Position numbers and translations under genes: made by a program. Shown here piece by piece: positions 8,473 to 17,271 of a DNA stretch of 64,000 bases. The notes under the pieces are model-generated. The model saw only the letters and a program-made list of their open reading frames with translations, did no database searches and was not told where the DNA came from. The number at the start of each line of letters is the position of its first letter. The stretch's first letter is position 1. The stretch covers positions 1-64,000 of the forward strand of contig JBKHYJ010000063.1 of assembly GCA_046565505.1 (NCBI GenBank), read 5' to 3'. The DNA comes from JBKHYJ01 sp046565505 (GTDB lineage: Bacteria > Acidobacteriota > Blastocatellia > UBA7656).

Positions 8473-9849
8473 ATGGCAGAACAAGCGAAGCTGTACGACC
8501 GCCTCGATTCATACATCAGCGACTCGCGCAATGAATTTGAAAGTAAGCTCGCCGAAATAGTCGAGGTCCCGACCATAAGCATGGACCCGGAGCGCAAGGG
8601 GGACATCAGGCGGGGCGCCGAGGTAGCGCGACAGTTCCTTGAGTCGGCGGGCGCGGAGGCGGAGATTGTCGAGACCCCCGGCAACCCGGTCGTGCTGGGC
8701 CGCATTGAGAGGGGCGCCGGCCTGCCGACCGTGACCGTCTACAACCACATAGACGTACAGCCCGCGGATCCCGAAGAGTGGAACAAATCACCTTTCACCT
8801 TCTTCAAAGAGGGCGAGCGGTACGAGGGGCGCGGCACGACCGACGACAAGGGGCCGGCGCTGTCGGCCATGCTGGCCGCACAATACGCCGCGCAGAGTGA
8901 CGTGCCGCTCAACATGAATTTCATCTGGGAGCTTGAGGAAGAGATAGGCAGCCCGAACTTCGAGCATTTCATCAAGAACAACGCCGGCCGGCTGAAGACG
9001 GATTCGATCCTCGTCAGCGACACGATCTGGATTTCGCGCTCGCGGCCGGCCATCCCTTATGGGCTGCGCGGCGCTATGATGCTGACGATGACGCTTGAGA
9101 CGGGCGCCAAGGACGTTCACTCAGGGCTTACGGGCGGGGCGGCGCGCAACCCCATCGGCGAAATATGTAAGGCGATCTCCGAGTGCTACGACGCGGGCAC
9201 GGGCCGCGTCAAGATCAAAGGGTTTTACGATGACGTTCAGCGGGCGACGAAAAAAGAGGTCCAGAGCTTTTTAGACTCGGGGTTCACGTCACAAAAATTC
9301 AGGGCCGCGCACGAGCTGAAGAAGCTGCGCTTCGACGACCCGGAGCGCGTGCTGAAAGCCATCATGGCCGAGCCTACGTTTGAAGTGCATGGCATAACGG
9401 GGGGCTACCAGGGGCCAGGCGTCAAGACGATCGTGCCCCACCGCGCGCAGGCCAAGATCAGTTGCCGCCTGGTGTCGAACCAGGACCCCAAGAAGGTCTT
9501 CAGGCTGATACGCGATTTCGTGAGGGAGAGGAACGCCGACATCAAGACGGAGTTCATCTCGGCCCTGGAGCCTTACATGGGCGAGTTCGATGGCAAGTAC
9601 GCCGAAGCGGCGGCCGAAGCCATGAGGTACGCCTTCGGCCGCAGGCCCGCGTTCACGCGCGAGGGCGGGTCTATCGGGGCGGTGGTGACGATGAAGAATC
9701 ACCTGAAAGCGCCCATCGTGTTCCTCGGCCTGTCGCTGCCCGAGCATGGCTATCATGCGAAGAACGAGAACTTCGACTGGGGCATGGCGTCGGGCGGCAT
9801 GAAGATGTTCGTCCGCTACTTTGATGAAATAAGCCGCCTCCCCCGCTGA
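8473..9849 (+). CDS. M20 family dipeptidase
   Basis: 458 residues, typical of the M20A/C di-zinc peptidases. Metal-binding and catalytic motifs are present: YNHIDVQPA (His92, Asp94), GRGTTDDKGP (Asp125 as bridging ligand), WELEEEIGS (catalytic and metal Glu at 155-157), and DVHSGLTGG in the lid region. The final EHGYHAKNENFDWGM contains the late His ligand. These enzymes hydrolyse dipeptides and similar small peptides in the cytoplasm. AAGGAG is 14 bases before the ATG, a little far. The gene has its own promoter and may run into the NHL/M23 gene 59 bases downstream. Confidence 0.92.
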   Translation: MAEQAKLYDRLDSYISDSRNEFESKLAEIVEVPTISMDPERKGDIRRGAEVARQFLESAGAEAEIVETPGNPVVLGRIERGAGLPTVTVYNHIDVQPADPEEWNKSPFTFFKEGERYEGRGTTDDKGPALSAMLAAQYAAQSDVPLNMNFIWELEEEIGSPNFEHFIKNNAGRLKTDSILVSDTIWISRSRPAIPYGLRGAMMLTMTLETGAKDVHSGLTGGAARNPIGEICKAISECYDAGTGRVKIKGFYDDVQRATKKEVQSFLDSGFTSQKFRAAHELKKLRFDDPERVLKAIMAEPTFEVHGITGGYQGPGVKTIVPHRAQAKISCRLVSNQDPKKVFRLIRDFVRERNADIKTEFISALEPYMGEFDGKYAEAAAEAMRYAFGRRPAFTREGGSIGAVVTMKNHLKAPIVFLGLSLPEHGYHAKNENFDWGMASGGMKMFVRYFDEISRLPR

Positions 9850-9908
9850 AGCCGCGGCGGCACGGCCGCCATCCCGCGGGGGCGCGAGTCACCTGATTCA
9901 GCCAAGCG

Positions 9909-12080
9909 ATGCGAAAAGCCCTAATCGCCCTCCTCATACTCCTCATCCCAAGCATCGTCGCCGTCACCGTTTATTACCTGGTCACCAAAAAAAACCCGAC
10001 GGACCGCGACGCCATAGGGGACGTGGCGACGCTCGCGGGCGCGGGCGGCCCCGGCGTCGGTGACGGGAGAGCGCGTGATGCCGCCTTCAGCGACCCTTTC
10101 GGCGTCGCGGTCGATAAGCGCGGCAACGTGATAGTCTCTGACTCGGGCCGGAACAATCGCATAAGGGTGGTCACGGCGAAAGGCAACGTCGAGTCGCTGG
10201 CGGGCTCCGGCGAGGGTTACAAAGATGGTAACGCCGCCGAGGCGCAGTTCAACACCCCGTCGGGCATCGCCATTGATAAGGACAACAACATCATCATCGC
10301 CGACACGTCGAACAACAGGATTCGCAGGATCACGCCCGACCTCAACGTGACGACCGTCGCCGGCAGCGGCGACGCGGGCTTCAAAGACGGACCCGCGGGC
10401 GAGGCGCAATTCGATGGCCCGACCGGCGTCGCCATCGATAAAGATGGGAACATCTTCGTCGCGGACGCCTACAATGACCGCGTCCGCAAAATCTCTCCCG
10501 GCGGCAACGTCGTCACGGTCGCGGGCGCGGGCAGGCCGGGTTTCGGCGATGGCGCCGCGGCCGATGCCTTATTCGATACGCCATCGGGGGTGGCGGTCGA
10601 TGAGAAAGGGAACGTCTTTGTCGCCGACACGGGCAACCGCGCGGTGAGAAGAATAACGGCTCAGGGCGAAGTGAGTTCCGTCGCGGGCGGCGCGCCGGCC
10701 GGCGGAAACGAGCAGTCGGCTGAAGCCGTCTTCGGCCGCCCGGTGGGGATAGCCATAACGCACGACGGTTTCCTATTCGTAACCGACGCCGGGCGCGGGC
10801 AGATTATACGAATCACTCCCGAAGGCCAGCCGAGCGTTTATGCGGGGGCAGGCACGGGCTACGCCGAGGGGCAGCGGGCGAGATTCAATGGGCCGGCGGG
10901 CATTGCCATCGACCGCGACGGGAACCTCTACGTGGCGGACTCGCAGAACTACCTGATCAGGATCGTATCGCCCGCGCGCACACATGCCGACGCGCCGGAG
11001 GCCGCGGGTCCCGACGTATTCATTCAGCCGCCCGCCGAAATACCCGCCCCGAACCCCGAAGCCGTCATCCCGCACCTCGGTGCCTCGCTGCTTAACGTCG
11101 GCCCGTCTTTCCCCTGGCCCCTGAACCCGCAGGACCGATGGCACGAGGTCGCGGGGGTCGTCGGCGAAGCGCGAGGCGCGCCGGGCGGCGTCGCCCTCGA
11201 CCACCTCCACGCCGGGCTTGATGTAAGAGGCAACATGGGCGAGCGCGTCGTCGCCGTGATGGATGAGAAAGTCAGCGCGGTGATCCCTGCCTGGGGGTTC
11301 AACGAAACGAGCGAAGGCATACGCGTGGGGCTGATGACCTACATCCACATCCGCGTGGGGCGCGACGCCGCCGATCAGATTCAATCGCCCTCAATCTTTA
11401 AGCCCGTCACTGACGAGGCGGGGAAAATCGCGAGGGTCAGGGTGCGCCGGGGCACGAGGTTCAGGGTGGGAGATTTCGTGGGGACCCTCAACAGGCTTTA
11501 TCACGTCCACCTCAACTTCGGGCCATCCAACTCCGAAGCCAACGCGATAGAGTTCCCCTTCGTAGACTTCAAAGACACGGTCGCGCCCACGGTCGAGCCG
11601 AACGGCATTGAAGTAACCTCGGCCTCCGGCCGGCCTTTCAATCAGAGCGGCAGAGGCCGCCCTGCCGTGTCGGGAGATGTAGATATTGTGGTCACGGCCT
11701 ACGACAGAGTTGACGGCAACGTCAGCAGCCGCAAGCTCGGCCTCTACAGGGCGGGCTACCAATTGCTGAAAGAGGACGGCTCCCCGGTGGCGGGGTACGA
11801 GCGGCCCCTTATCAACATAGAGTTCAACCGCCTGCCGCCCGGCGACGAATCCGTCCTTTTAACCTATGCCGCCGGTAGCGGGGTGAGCGCCTACGGCACG
11901 CCGACGAAATTCAGGTACATCGTCACAAACCGTGTCCGCGATGGGGAGGCCAGGGATGGGCTGCTGCGCACGGCGAATCTTGCGCCGGGCAATTACGTCA
12001 TAAGAGTCATCGCGGAAGACCACGCGGGCAACCGCGCCTCCGGCAAATCAACAGAGCTTCCCATAACTGTTGTGAGGTAG
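9909..12080 (+). CDS. Membrane-anchored NHL-repeat beta-propeller fused to M23-like peptidase domain
   Basis: 723 residues. An N-terminal membrane helix (residues 4-26) anchors the protein. Residues ~30-365 carry at least six NHL repeats (repeated FDGPTGVAIDKDGNIFVAD-type units), forming a propeller. After a Pro-rich linker, residues ~400-545 look like an M23/LytM domain: HAGLD fits the HxGxD zinc motif and YHVHLNFG fits the HxH motif. The C-terminal ~180 residues look like an Ig-like beta domain. M23 enzymes cut peptidoglycan cross-links, so a cell-wall role is plausible, with the propeller as a binding module. Zinc ligands seem to be kept, but activity is not certain because the spacing around the second motif is unusual. 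Confidence 0.75.
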   Translation: MRKALIALLILLIPSIVAVTVYYLVTKKNPTDRDAIGDVATLAGAGGPGVGDGRARDAAFSDPFGVAVDKRGNVIVSDSGRNNRIRVVTAKGNVESLAGSGEGYKDGNAAEAQFNTPSGIAIDKDNNIIIADTSNNRIRRITPDLNVTTVAGSGDAGFKDGPAGEAQFDGPTGVAIDKDGNIFVADAYNDRVRKISPGGNVVTVAGAGRPGFGDGAAADALFDTPSGVAVDEKGNVFVADTGNRAVRRITAQGEVSSVAGGAPAGGNEQSAEAVFGRPVGIAITHDGFLFVTDAGRGQIIRITPEGQPSVYAGAGTGYAEGQRARFNGPAGIAIDRDGNLYVADSQNYLIRIVSPARTHADAPEAAGPDVFIQPPAEIPAPNPEAVIPHLGASLLNVGPSFPWPLNPQDRWHEVAGVVGEARGAPGGVALDHLHAGLDVRGNMGERVVAVMDEKVSAVIPAWGFNETSEGIRVGLMTYIHIRVGRDAADQIQSPSIFKPVTDEAGKIARVRVRRGTRFRVGDFVGTLNRLYHVHLNFGPSNSEANAIEFPFVDFKDTVAPTVEPNGIEVTSASGRPFNQSGRGRPAVSGDVDIVVTAYDRVDGNVSSRKLGLYRAGYQLLKEDGSPVAGYERPLINIEFNRLPPGDESVLLTYAAGSGVSAYGTPTKFRYIVTNRVRDGEARDGLLRTANLAPGNYVIRVIAEDHAGNRASGKSTELPITVVR

Positions 12081-12419
12081 CGGAACGGCCTTCATTCACG
12101 TGCAGGACCGGCCGGGCCAACCTCGCCGGCCGCGGGGCGAGCTGGAAGCTCTCCGGCTCTCGATTCTCGTCGAGGTGTCTCTCTACCGTCCACCTTACGT
12201 GTGACTATAATCTCATATTAAATTCTCGACAAAGGATGATGACTGCTGCTACTATTGCGGCCTCATATGCGGGGCCGCGGGTGGCCGCCGCAAGTATTAG
12301 GCTTCAGGAGCGCGTCTTCTCTGTTCGGACATGTCTGCCAGTTTCTTCTGCTCGACTTTCTGCCGGATAGCCAGAGCGGGTTCCTTCTAAAAAGTTTCTG
12401 GAGAAACTCAGGAGAGATA
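12081..12419 (+). promoter_or_regulatory. Long leader of the first RRM gene, with promoter and hairpin
   Basis: This gap contains no gene. A perfect -10 box TATAAT is at 12206-12211 without a convincing -35 box, giving a leader of about 200 bases. Just before the ribosome-binding site a hairpin can form: AGTTTC (12393-12398), loop TGGA, GAAACT (12403-12408). AGGAG follows at 12410-12414, five bases before the ATG. The last 35 bases resemble the leader of the second RRM gene (shared GTTCCT, TTTCTG and GAGAAA blocks), which suggests shared post-transcriptional control. Confidence 0.55.
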
Positions 12420-12737
12420 ATGAGAATATTCGTAGGAAACCTGTCGTATCAGACGACAGAGGATCAGCTTGCCGACCTGTTTTCCGAAGTCGGACGGGTC
12501 GAGTCCGCCACGATAGTGACGGATAGGGACACGGGCCGCTCGCGGGGCTTCGCGTTCGTAGAGATGGACCCTGACTCGGCGGCCAAGGCTATCGAGCGAT
12601 TCAACGGCCATGACCTGAATGGCCGCGCGATCAATGTCAACGAGGCCCGGCCGCGCCCGGACCGCGGCTCAGGCGGCGGGGGCCGTGGGGGCTATGGCGG
12701 GGGCGGCGGGGGCCAGCGGCGCGAGCCGCGCTGGTAG
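12420..12737 (+). CDS. Single-RRM RNA-binding protein with Gly-rich tail
   Basis: 105 residues starting at the ATG at 12420 (MRIFVGNLSYQ), chosen for the AGGAG five bases upstream; the open frame before it is leader. Residues 1-75 form one RRM with RNP2 (IFVGNL) and RNP1 (RGFAFVEM), followed by a basic Gly/Arg tail (RGGYGGGGGGQRR). This architecture is that of the bacterial and cyanobacterial Rbp family, cytoplasmic single-stranded RNA binders often induced by cold. It closely resembles the RRM genes at 32.5 and 33.3 kb. A good terminator follows, so the gene is monocistronic. Confidence 0.95.
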   Translation: MRIFVGNLSYQTTEDQLADLFSEVGRVESATIVTDRDTGRSRGFAFVEMDPDSAAKAIERFNGHDLNGRAINVNEARPRPDRGSGGGGRGGYGGGGGGQRREPRW

Positions 12738-12761
12738 CCCGGCGGCAGAAGAGAATATGGC

Positions 12762-12789
12762 AAAGGCCGGAATCGCCTCCGGCCTTTTT
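12762..12789 (+). terminator. Intrinsic terminator after the first RRM gene
   Basis: AAAGGCCGG (12762-12770) pairs with CCGGCCTTT (12779-12787) around an eight-base loop and is followed by more T residues. It lies 25 bases after the RRM stop and may also help terminate the convergent M28 peptidase gene. Confidence 0.85.
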
Positions 12790-12915
12790 CATTAGCGGTG
12801 AATATGAAATGACTAACGATGAGCCGCCAGGGCGTGCCCGCCGGCGGGCCGGGGCTTGGGAGCGGCATGAGCTTTGTCCCCCTCGCCCGGCCGCGTAGCA
12901 GGTCATTGCCCGCGC

Positions 12916-14637
12916 TCACCGCCTCCCCTTCAACATCGCTTCGCGTTTCGCTTTGAACTCCGTGCCGGGCTTCCACTCGGGGTACTTCTCCGCGTTCGCG
13001 ACCCGGTAGCCGACTGTCAGTAACAGGCGCAGGTCGTCGGCCGCGCCGGATAAGTCCCAGTCGGGCTTAATCTCGTCCGACGGCTTGTGGTAATCCTTAT
13101 CCGTGTACTCGTCGCGCTTCTTCTTCCCGAAATCGGCGGGCTTGCCGATGAAGTTCACGCCCTCGCCGGGGTAGAGCGCGGGCACGCCCTCCTTGGCGAA
13201 ATTGAAGTGGTCCGAGCGGTAATAGAACCCCTTTTCGGGCTCGGGGTCGGGGCGCAGCGTCCTGCCTTTTTCGGCCGCGGCCTGTCGGAGCACGTCGTCC
13301 AGCGTCGAGTTGCCCAGCCCTATCACAGTGATGTCGCGCGTAGGCCCCCACTGATTCAGCCCATCCATGTTGATCTCCGCGACGGTCTTATCGAGCGGGT
13401 AGATGGGATTTTCCGCGTAGTACTTCGAGCCGATCAAGCCCTTCTCTTCGGCCGTCACCGCGAGGAACAGGACCGAGCGCGCCGGCGGTTTGGGCAGCGC
13501 CTTCATCGCGCGTGCTATCTCGATCAGCCCCGCGCAACCCGAGGCGTTGTCGAGCGCCCCATTGTATATCTTATCCCCACGCTCGTCGGGCGGCCCTATG
13601 CCCAGGTGGTCCCAGTGCGCCGTGTAGATGACGTATTCATCCTTGAGCCTCGGGTCGGACCCTGTGAGCTTCCCCACGACATTGTTTGATTCGATGCGAC
13701 GGATTTTGTTCTCGACCATGAGCTTAGCGTGCGCGTTGAGCGGTACGGGCTTGAAGTCTTTACGGACGGCCGCCTTCTTCATCGCGTCGAAGCTCATCCC
13801 GACAGTGCCGAACAGCTCGCGCGTTTTGTCGTTAGTGATCCAGCCTTCGACGTTCACGCGCGACTGGTTGTTGTCCTTCGATACGAGGTCGAAATTCTCT
13901 ATCGTGAAGCTGCCCCTCGGGACCGCCCACGGGTAACCCGCGGGCCCCGTCTCGTGAACGACCAGCACGCCCGCCGCGCCTTTTTCCGCCGCTATCTCAT
14001 ACTTGTAAGTCCAGCGGCCGTAGTAGGTCATCGCGGGCCCTTTGAACGTCTTGTCGTCGAGCCTGGATGGGTTCTTCGGGTCGGGCACAGGCGGGTCGCC
14101 GACCAGCATGATCAAAACCTTGCCGCGCACGTCCATGCCTTTGTAGTCGTCCCACCCGTACTCCGGCGCCACCACGCCATAGCCGACGAAGACCATGTCC
14201 GCGTCGAAGCCCGTCTTGTCCACCATGCGGACGGTACGTGCGACGAAGTCCTGCCCATACTTCAGCTTCATGTCTTTGCCGGCGGCCTTGACCATCATCT
14301 CCGCGTCCTGGTTGGTCGTGATGCCGACGAGGGGGACTTTTTGAAAGTACGTGCCGTCGGTGTTGCCGGGCGCGAGACCCACCTGCTTGAATTGGTCCGC
14401 GATGTAATTGATCGAGAGTTCTTCGCCGCGCGTGCCCGGCCCCCGGCCCTCGTACTCGTCCGAGGCAAGGACCTTGATGTGCTTCATCAGGCCGTCCGCC
14501 GTTATGACGGCGAGCGCGGCGTCCGCCGGCCCCATCGCGCCGGCCCTTTGAGGCGCGCGCCTCTGGCCCGCGGCCAGCAGCGCCGGCGTTGAAATGAGAA
14601 CAACAGCGCAGAGCGAAAGAGTGAACCGCTTTATCAT
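12916..14637 (-). CDS. Secreted M28 family zinc aminopeptidase
   Basis: 573 residues from the ATG at 14637, which has GGGGG shortly upstream and opens directly into a signal peptide (MIKRFTLSLCAVVLISTPALLAAG). The frame extends 12 residues further upstream without an advantage. A protease-associated (PA) domain occupies roughly residues 120-270. The M28 core follows: YTAHWDHLG (His341), GALDNASGCAG, TAEEKGLIGS (catalytic and metal Glu), and a late YRSDHFNFA with the last His ligand. These enzymes release N-terminal amino acids from peptides outside the cytoplasm. It is the last gene of a minus-strand run and directly follows a secreted M14 peptidase, so both may work together on exogenous protein. 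Confidence 0.92.
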   Translation of the reverse strand: MIKRFTLSLCAVVLISTPALLAAGQRRAPQRAGAMGPADAALAVITADGLMKHIKVLASDEYEGRGPGTRGEELSINYIADQFKQVGLAPGNTDGTYFQKVPLVGITTNQDAEMMVKAAGKDMKLKYGQDFVARTVRMVDKTGFDADMVFVGYGVVAPEYGWDDYKGMDVRGKVLIMLVGDPPVPDPKNPSRLDDKTFKGPAMTYYGRWTYKYEIAAEKGAAGVLVVHETGPAGYPWAVPRGSFTIENFDLVSKDNNQSRVNVEGWITNDKTRELFGTVGMSFDAMKKAAVRKDFKPVPLNAHAKLMVENKIRRIESNNVVGKLTGSDPRLKDEYVIYTAHWDHLGIGPPDERGDKIYNGALDNASGCAGLIEIARAMKALPKPPARSVLFLAVTAEEKGLIGSKYYAENPIYPLDKTVAEINMDGLNQWGPTRDITVIGLGNSTLDDVLRQAAAEKGRTLRPDPEPEKGFYYRSDHFNFAKEGVPALYPGEGVNFIGKPADFGKKKRDEYTDKDYHKPSDEIKPDWDLSGAADDLRLLLTVGYRVANAEKYPEWKPGTEFKAKREAMLKGRR

Positions 14638-14675
14638 ATGATTACCCCCACATGAATTTGGCGAGCCGAACAACC

Positions 14676-14681
14676 ATTATA
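14676..14681 (-). promoter_or_regulatory. Possible -10 box before the M28 peptidase gene
   Basis: A perfect TATAAT on the minus strand lies 39 bases before the M28 start. The matching -35 position reads TTATGG, a weak match. It suggests that the M28 gene can be transcribed separately from the M14 gene upstream. Confidence 0.4.
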
Positions 14682-14790
14682 GCGTAAGCCGCGCCGCGCC
14701 ATAATGGGCCGGACGCGAAAAGGTCACGGCCGCGCTTCTCAGCTCGCCTTGCCGCCGCGAGGCGCGAAGCGGGCGGCCTTCGTTCGTTTG

Positions 14791-17223
14791 TTACTCCTGC
14801 GCGCTCGTGAGTATAGCGTTAAAGAAGAAGGGGAGCGTCGCGATGCTCTGGCCCCTGTACTGGGGCCGGAACGCGAACATCACCACGCGGCCCTTGCCCC
14901 GCTTCGCCTCGACAATCGCGCCTTTGTTCGCTATCTTCTCCGCCCCCAGCAGCCAGCCCGACAGGAGCAAATCTTTCGCATCCGCGAAGCGCGCGACTAC
15001 GCGCGCGTCCCTGCCCGTCGTCTCAAACGCGGGGCCGCCTTCAAACCACGCGATGCTCTCGTCGCGCTTTGAATCGAGCGCCGGGGCGTAGCGGGTCAGC
15101 GGGCTGCTCGCGTCGAACTGGATTTTCAGAATCGAGCCGGGGCAGTAGAAATCTCTCGCGGGCACCCCCTCTAGTACATTCTTCACCGGGACGCCGAGCT
15201 GCGCTATCGCAAAGTTGGAGGCCTCGTTGAGCGTGATGACGGTCCCGCCGTCTTCGACGAATTTCTTGAGCGCGTCAACGCCGGCCGCACCCACCCCGCC
15301 CGATATTTCGGCGGGGTAGCGCTCCTTTGATAACCCGTTGAGTATCACCTGCGAACTCTGCGCCGGGATGACTATGCAGTCGTAGCCGGCCCGCAGGTTC
15401 CCGGCGCGAATGTCTTCGTCCTTCAGAGACTTGTAGGCCATTCCCGCGTGAGGCGCCGTCTTTTGGTATTGGTCTAATATCCAGCGAGTCCATCCCTCGT
15501 CCATCGACGCGGCGTAGCTTTTGTAGAGGCCTAGGCGCACGCGGTGCGGCGCCGTCGTGACGCCATCGGCGCCGCGCGGGCCCGCGCCCTCTCGTCTTTC
15601 CGCGGGCAGCTTGAAAGGCTTGTCTACCGCCACGGCGCTGACGCCCATCAAGAGCGGCAGCGTGTGTGCCGTAACGTCATAAGGCCGGCGCGGCGGCCCG
15701 CCCGGGTACTCGCGCAAGTCCGGGTACTGTTGCCGCTCCAGCAGAGTCTTCGCGAACGCGCCATAAGGCTGGGCCATTGAAATAACCGCCGTGCCCGCGG
15801 GGTACTGCCTGCCGCCGGCTTCAAACGCCGAGGCCGCCTCTATGAGTTCGACTCCGCCCCTGCGCAAAATGCCCTTCAGCCTTCGCAGCCCGTCGGATTG
15901 CCAGGGGTTCTCCGGGGCCGGGGGGAGCAGGTAGGCGAACGGCTCGCCAGATTCGCGGACGCGCACAGCGTCTTTGCCGACGCGATAAAAATCGCGCAGC
16001 CATCGCTCGCGGTAGCGCGCCGCGTTGCGCATAAGCGCGAACGCGCCCGACTGCATGTAATCGACGATGTTCGCGAGCTTCCATTCGCCGCCTTGCCAGA
16101 CGAGCGGGTAATTCCAGCTCCGCACCTTGGGGTTTACGCCGACCTGCGGGGTCAGCTTCTCGAACGGGATGTCGGTCGGCGACGCGACCCTCGCCGACGC
16201 CGTCTCGCTCAGTATGCGTATGCCGCCGTGGTAATGCTGGTACGCGCGCGAAGGCGTCCATGCGTCGTAAACCCCGTTGATGACGACCCCGGCCTTACCT
16301 TCGGCGGTCATCTCCCAGGCCATCGCCGAGCCCATGAAGTTCACGCCCGCTTGAATGATCGGCGAGACGTTCGGCTCCCACGGCTCGACGTAAGGCGGGA
16401 TGAAAAAACGCGAGCCGGTGTCGCCCTGCTGGTGAATGTCATGGACTATCTGCGGGTGCCAGACGTTGTGGACCTTATCGACGGTCATTTGAGTTTCGAG
16501 CTGCGTGAACGCGTACCAGTCGCGGTTATTGTCGTGCCCGGCGTAGTGATGATAAAGCTCGGGCGGGCTCGTCCCCTCGGCGGGCGTGCCCAGCGTCTTG
16601 TCGTACCACCCCTTCACTATGTCCACGCCGTCCGGGTTGAGCGAAGGCACCAGCAGCACTATGCACTTGTCGAGTATCTCGCGCGTCTCGGCCGAATCAT
16701 CCGACGCGAGCTTATGTGCGATGTTCATCGAGACGAGGTTGCCGCCCACTTCGGTCGAATGAATGCCGCAGGTGATTAAGACTATCGTCTTGCCATCGGC
16801 GATTAACCTGTCGGCCTCCCCATCTCCGGCGACGAGCCGGGGGTCTGCGAGCCTGCGCTGGATGTCTTTGTAGTATTCGAGGCGCGCCAGGTTCGCCGGC
16901 GACGAGATTACGGCGAGGATGAATGGGCGGCCGAGCGTCGTCTTGCCAAGGTCTTCGAGCAGGACGCGGTTGCTGGCGCCGTCGAGTCGCTTGAAGTAGG
17001 CGACCATCTGCGCCCATGACGCCAGCTTGCGGTCATCGCCCGGCGCGAAGCCCAGCACGTCTTTGGGAGCAGGCACGGCGGCCGCCATGCCCGCCTGGGC
17101 CTTGCGCGCGCGCTGGGTTCCGCGGGCGTCCGCGCGAGCCGCCCCGAAGGGCGCCGCGGCCGAGAGTATGAAGATGGCGATAACGAGTCTCTTACGAACC
17201 TGTGTGGAGTCTATAAGGTGCAT
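14791..17223 (-). CDS. Secreted M14 family metallocarboxypeptidase
   Basis: 810 residues, longer than classical M14 enzymes because of a large C-terminal region of unknown role. A signal peptide is at residues 1-30 (KRLVIAIFILSAAAPFGAARA). The M14 zinc site begins at GIHSTEVGG, with His155 and Glu158. A later HDIHQQGDTGSRFF segment is the likely third-ligand region. The C-terminal half (about residues 450-800) resembles the beta-rich and glutamine-amidotransferase-like region often seen after M14 domains in environmental bacteria (DCIVIPAQSS, VEDGGTVITLNEAS). It should act in the periplasm or outside the cell. It sits between the Ycf48-like lipoprotein and the M28 peptidase, all on one strand. 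Confidence 0.88.
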   Translation of the reverse strand: MHLIDSTQVRKRLVIAIFILSAAAPFGAARADARGTQRARKAQAGMAAAVPAPKDVLGFAPGDDRKLASWAQMVAYFKRLDGASNRVLLEDLGKTTLGRPFILAVISSPANLARLEYYKDIQRRLADPRLVAGDGEADRLIADGKTIVLITCGIHSTEVGGNLVSMNIAHKLASDDSAETREILDKCIVLLVPSLNPDGVDIVKGWYDKTLGTPAEGTSPPELYHHYAGHDNNRDWYAFTQLETQMTVDKVHNVWHPQIVHDIHQQGDTGSRFFIPPYVEPWEPNVSPIIQAGVNFMGSAMAWEMTAEGKAGVVINGVYDAWTPSRAYQHYHGGIRILSETASARVASPTDIPFEKLTPQVGVNPKVRSWNYPLVWQGGEWKLANIVDYMQSGAFALMRNAARYRERWLRDFYRVGKDAVRVRESGEPFAYLLPPAPENPWQSDGLRRLKGILRRGGVELIEAASAFEAGGRQYPAGTAVISMAQPYGAFAKTLLERQQYPDLREYPGGPPRRPYDVTAHTLPLLMGVSAVAVDKPFKLPAERREGAGPRGADGVTTAPHRVRLGLYKSYAASMDEGWTRWILDQYQKTAPHAGMAYKSLKDEDIRAGNLRAGYDCIVIPAQSSQVILNGLSKERYPAEISGGVGAAGVDALKKFVEDGGTVITLNEASNFAIAQLGVPVKNVLEGVPARDFYCPGSILKIQFDASSPLTRYAPALDSKRDESIAWFEGGPAFETTGRDARVVARFADAKDLLLSGWLLGAEKIANKGAIVEAKRGKGRVVMFAFRPQYRGQSIATLPFFFNAILTSAQE

Positions 17224-17271
17224 GTGATTCTCCGCCGCTGTGGTGTGAGTACGCCTTCGGCCCGGGTCGAC

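Noticed and set aside
7236..8705. Minus-strand open frame (489 codons) opposite purM
   Set aside because: Covers purM and the start of the M20 gene on the other strand and shows no recognisable domain.
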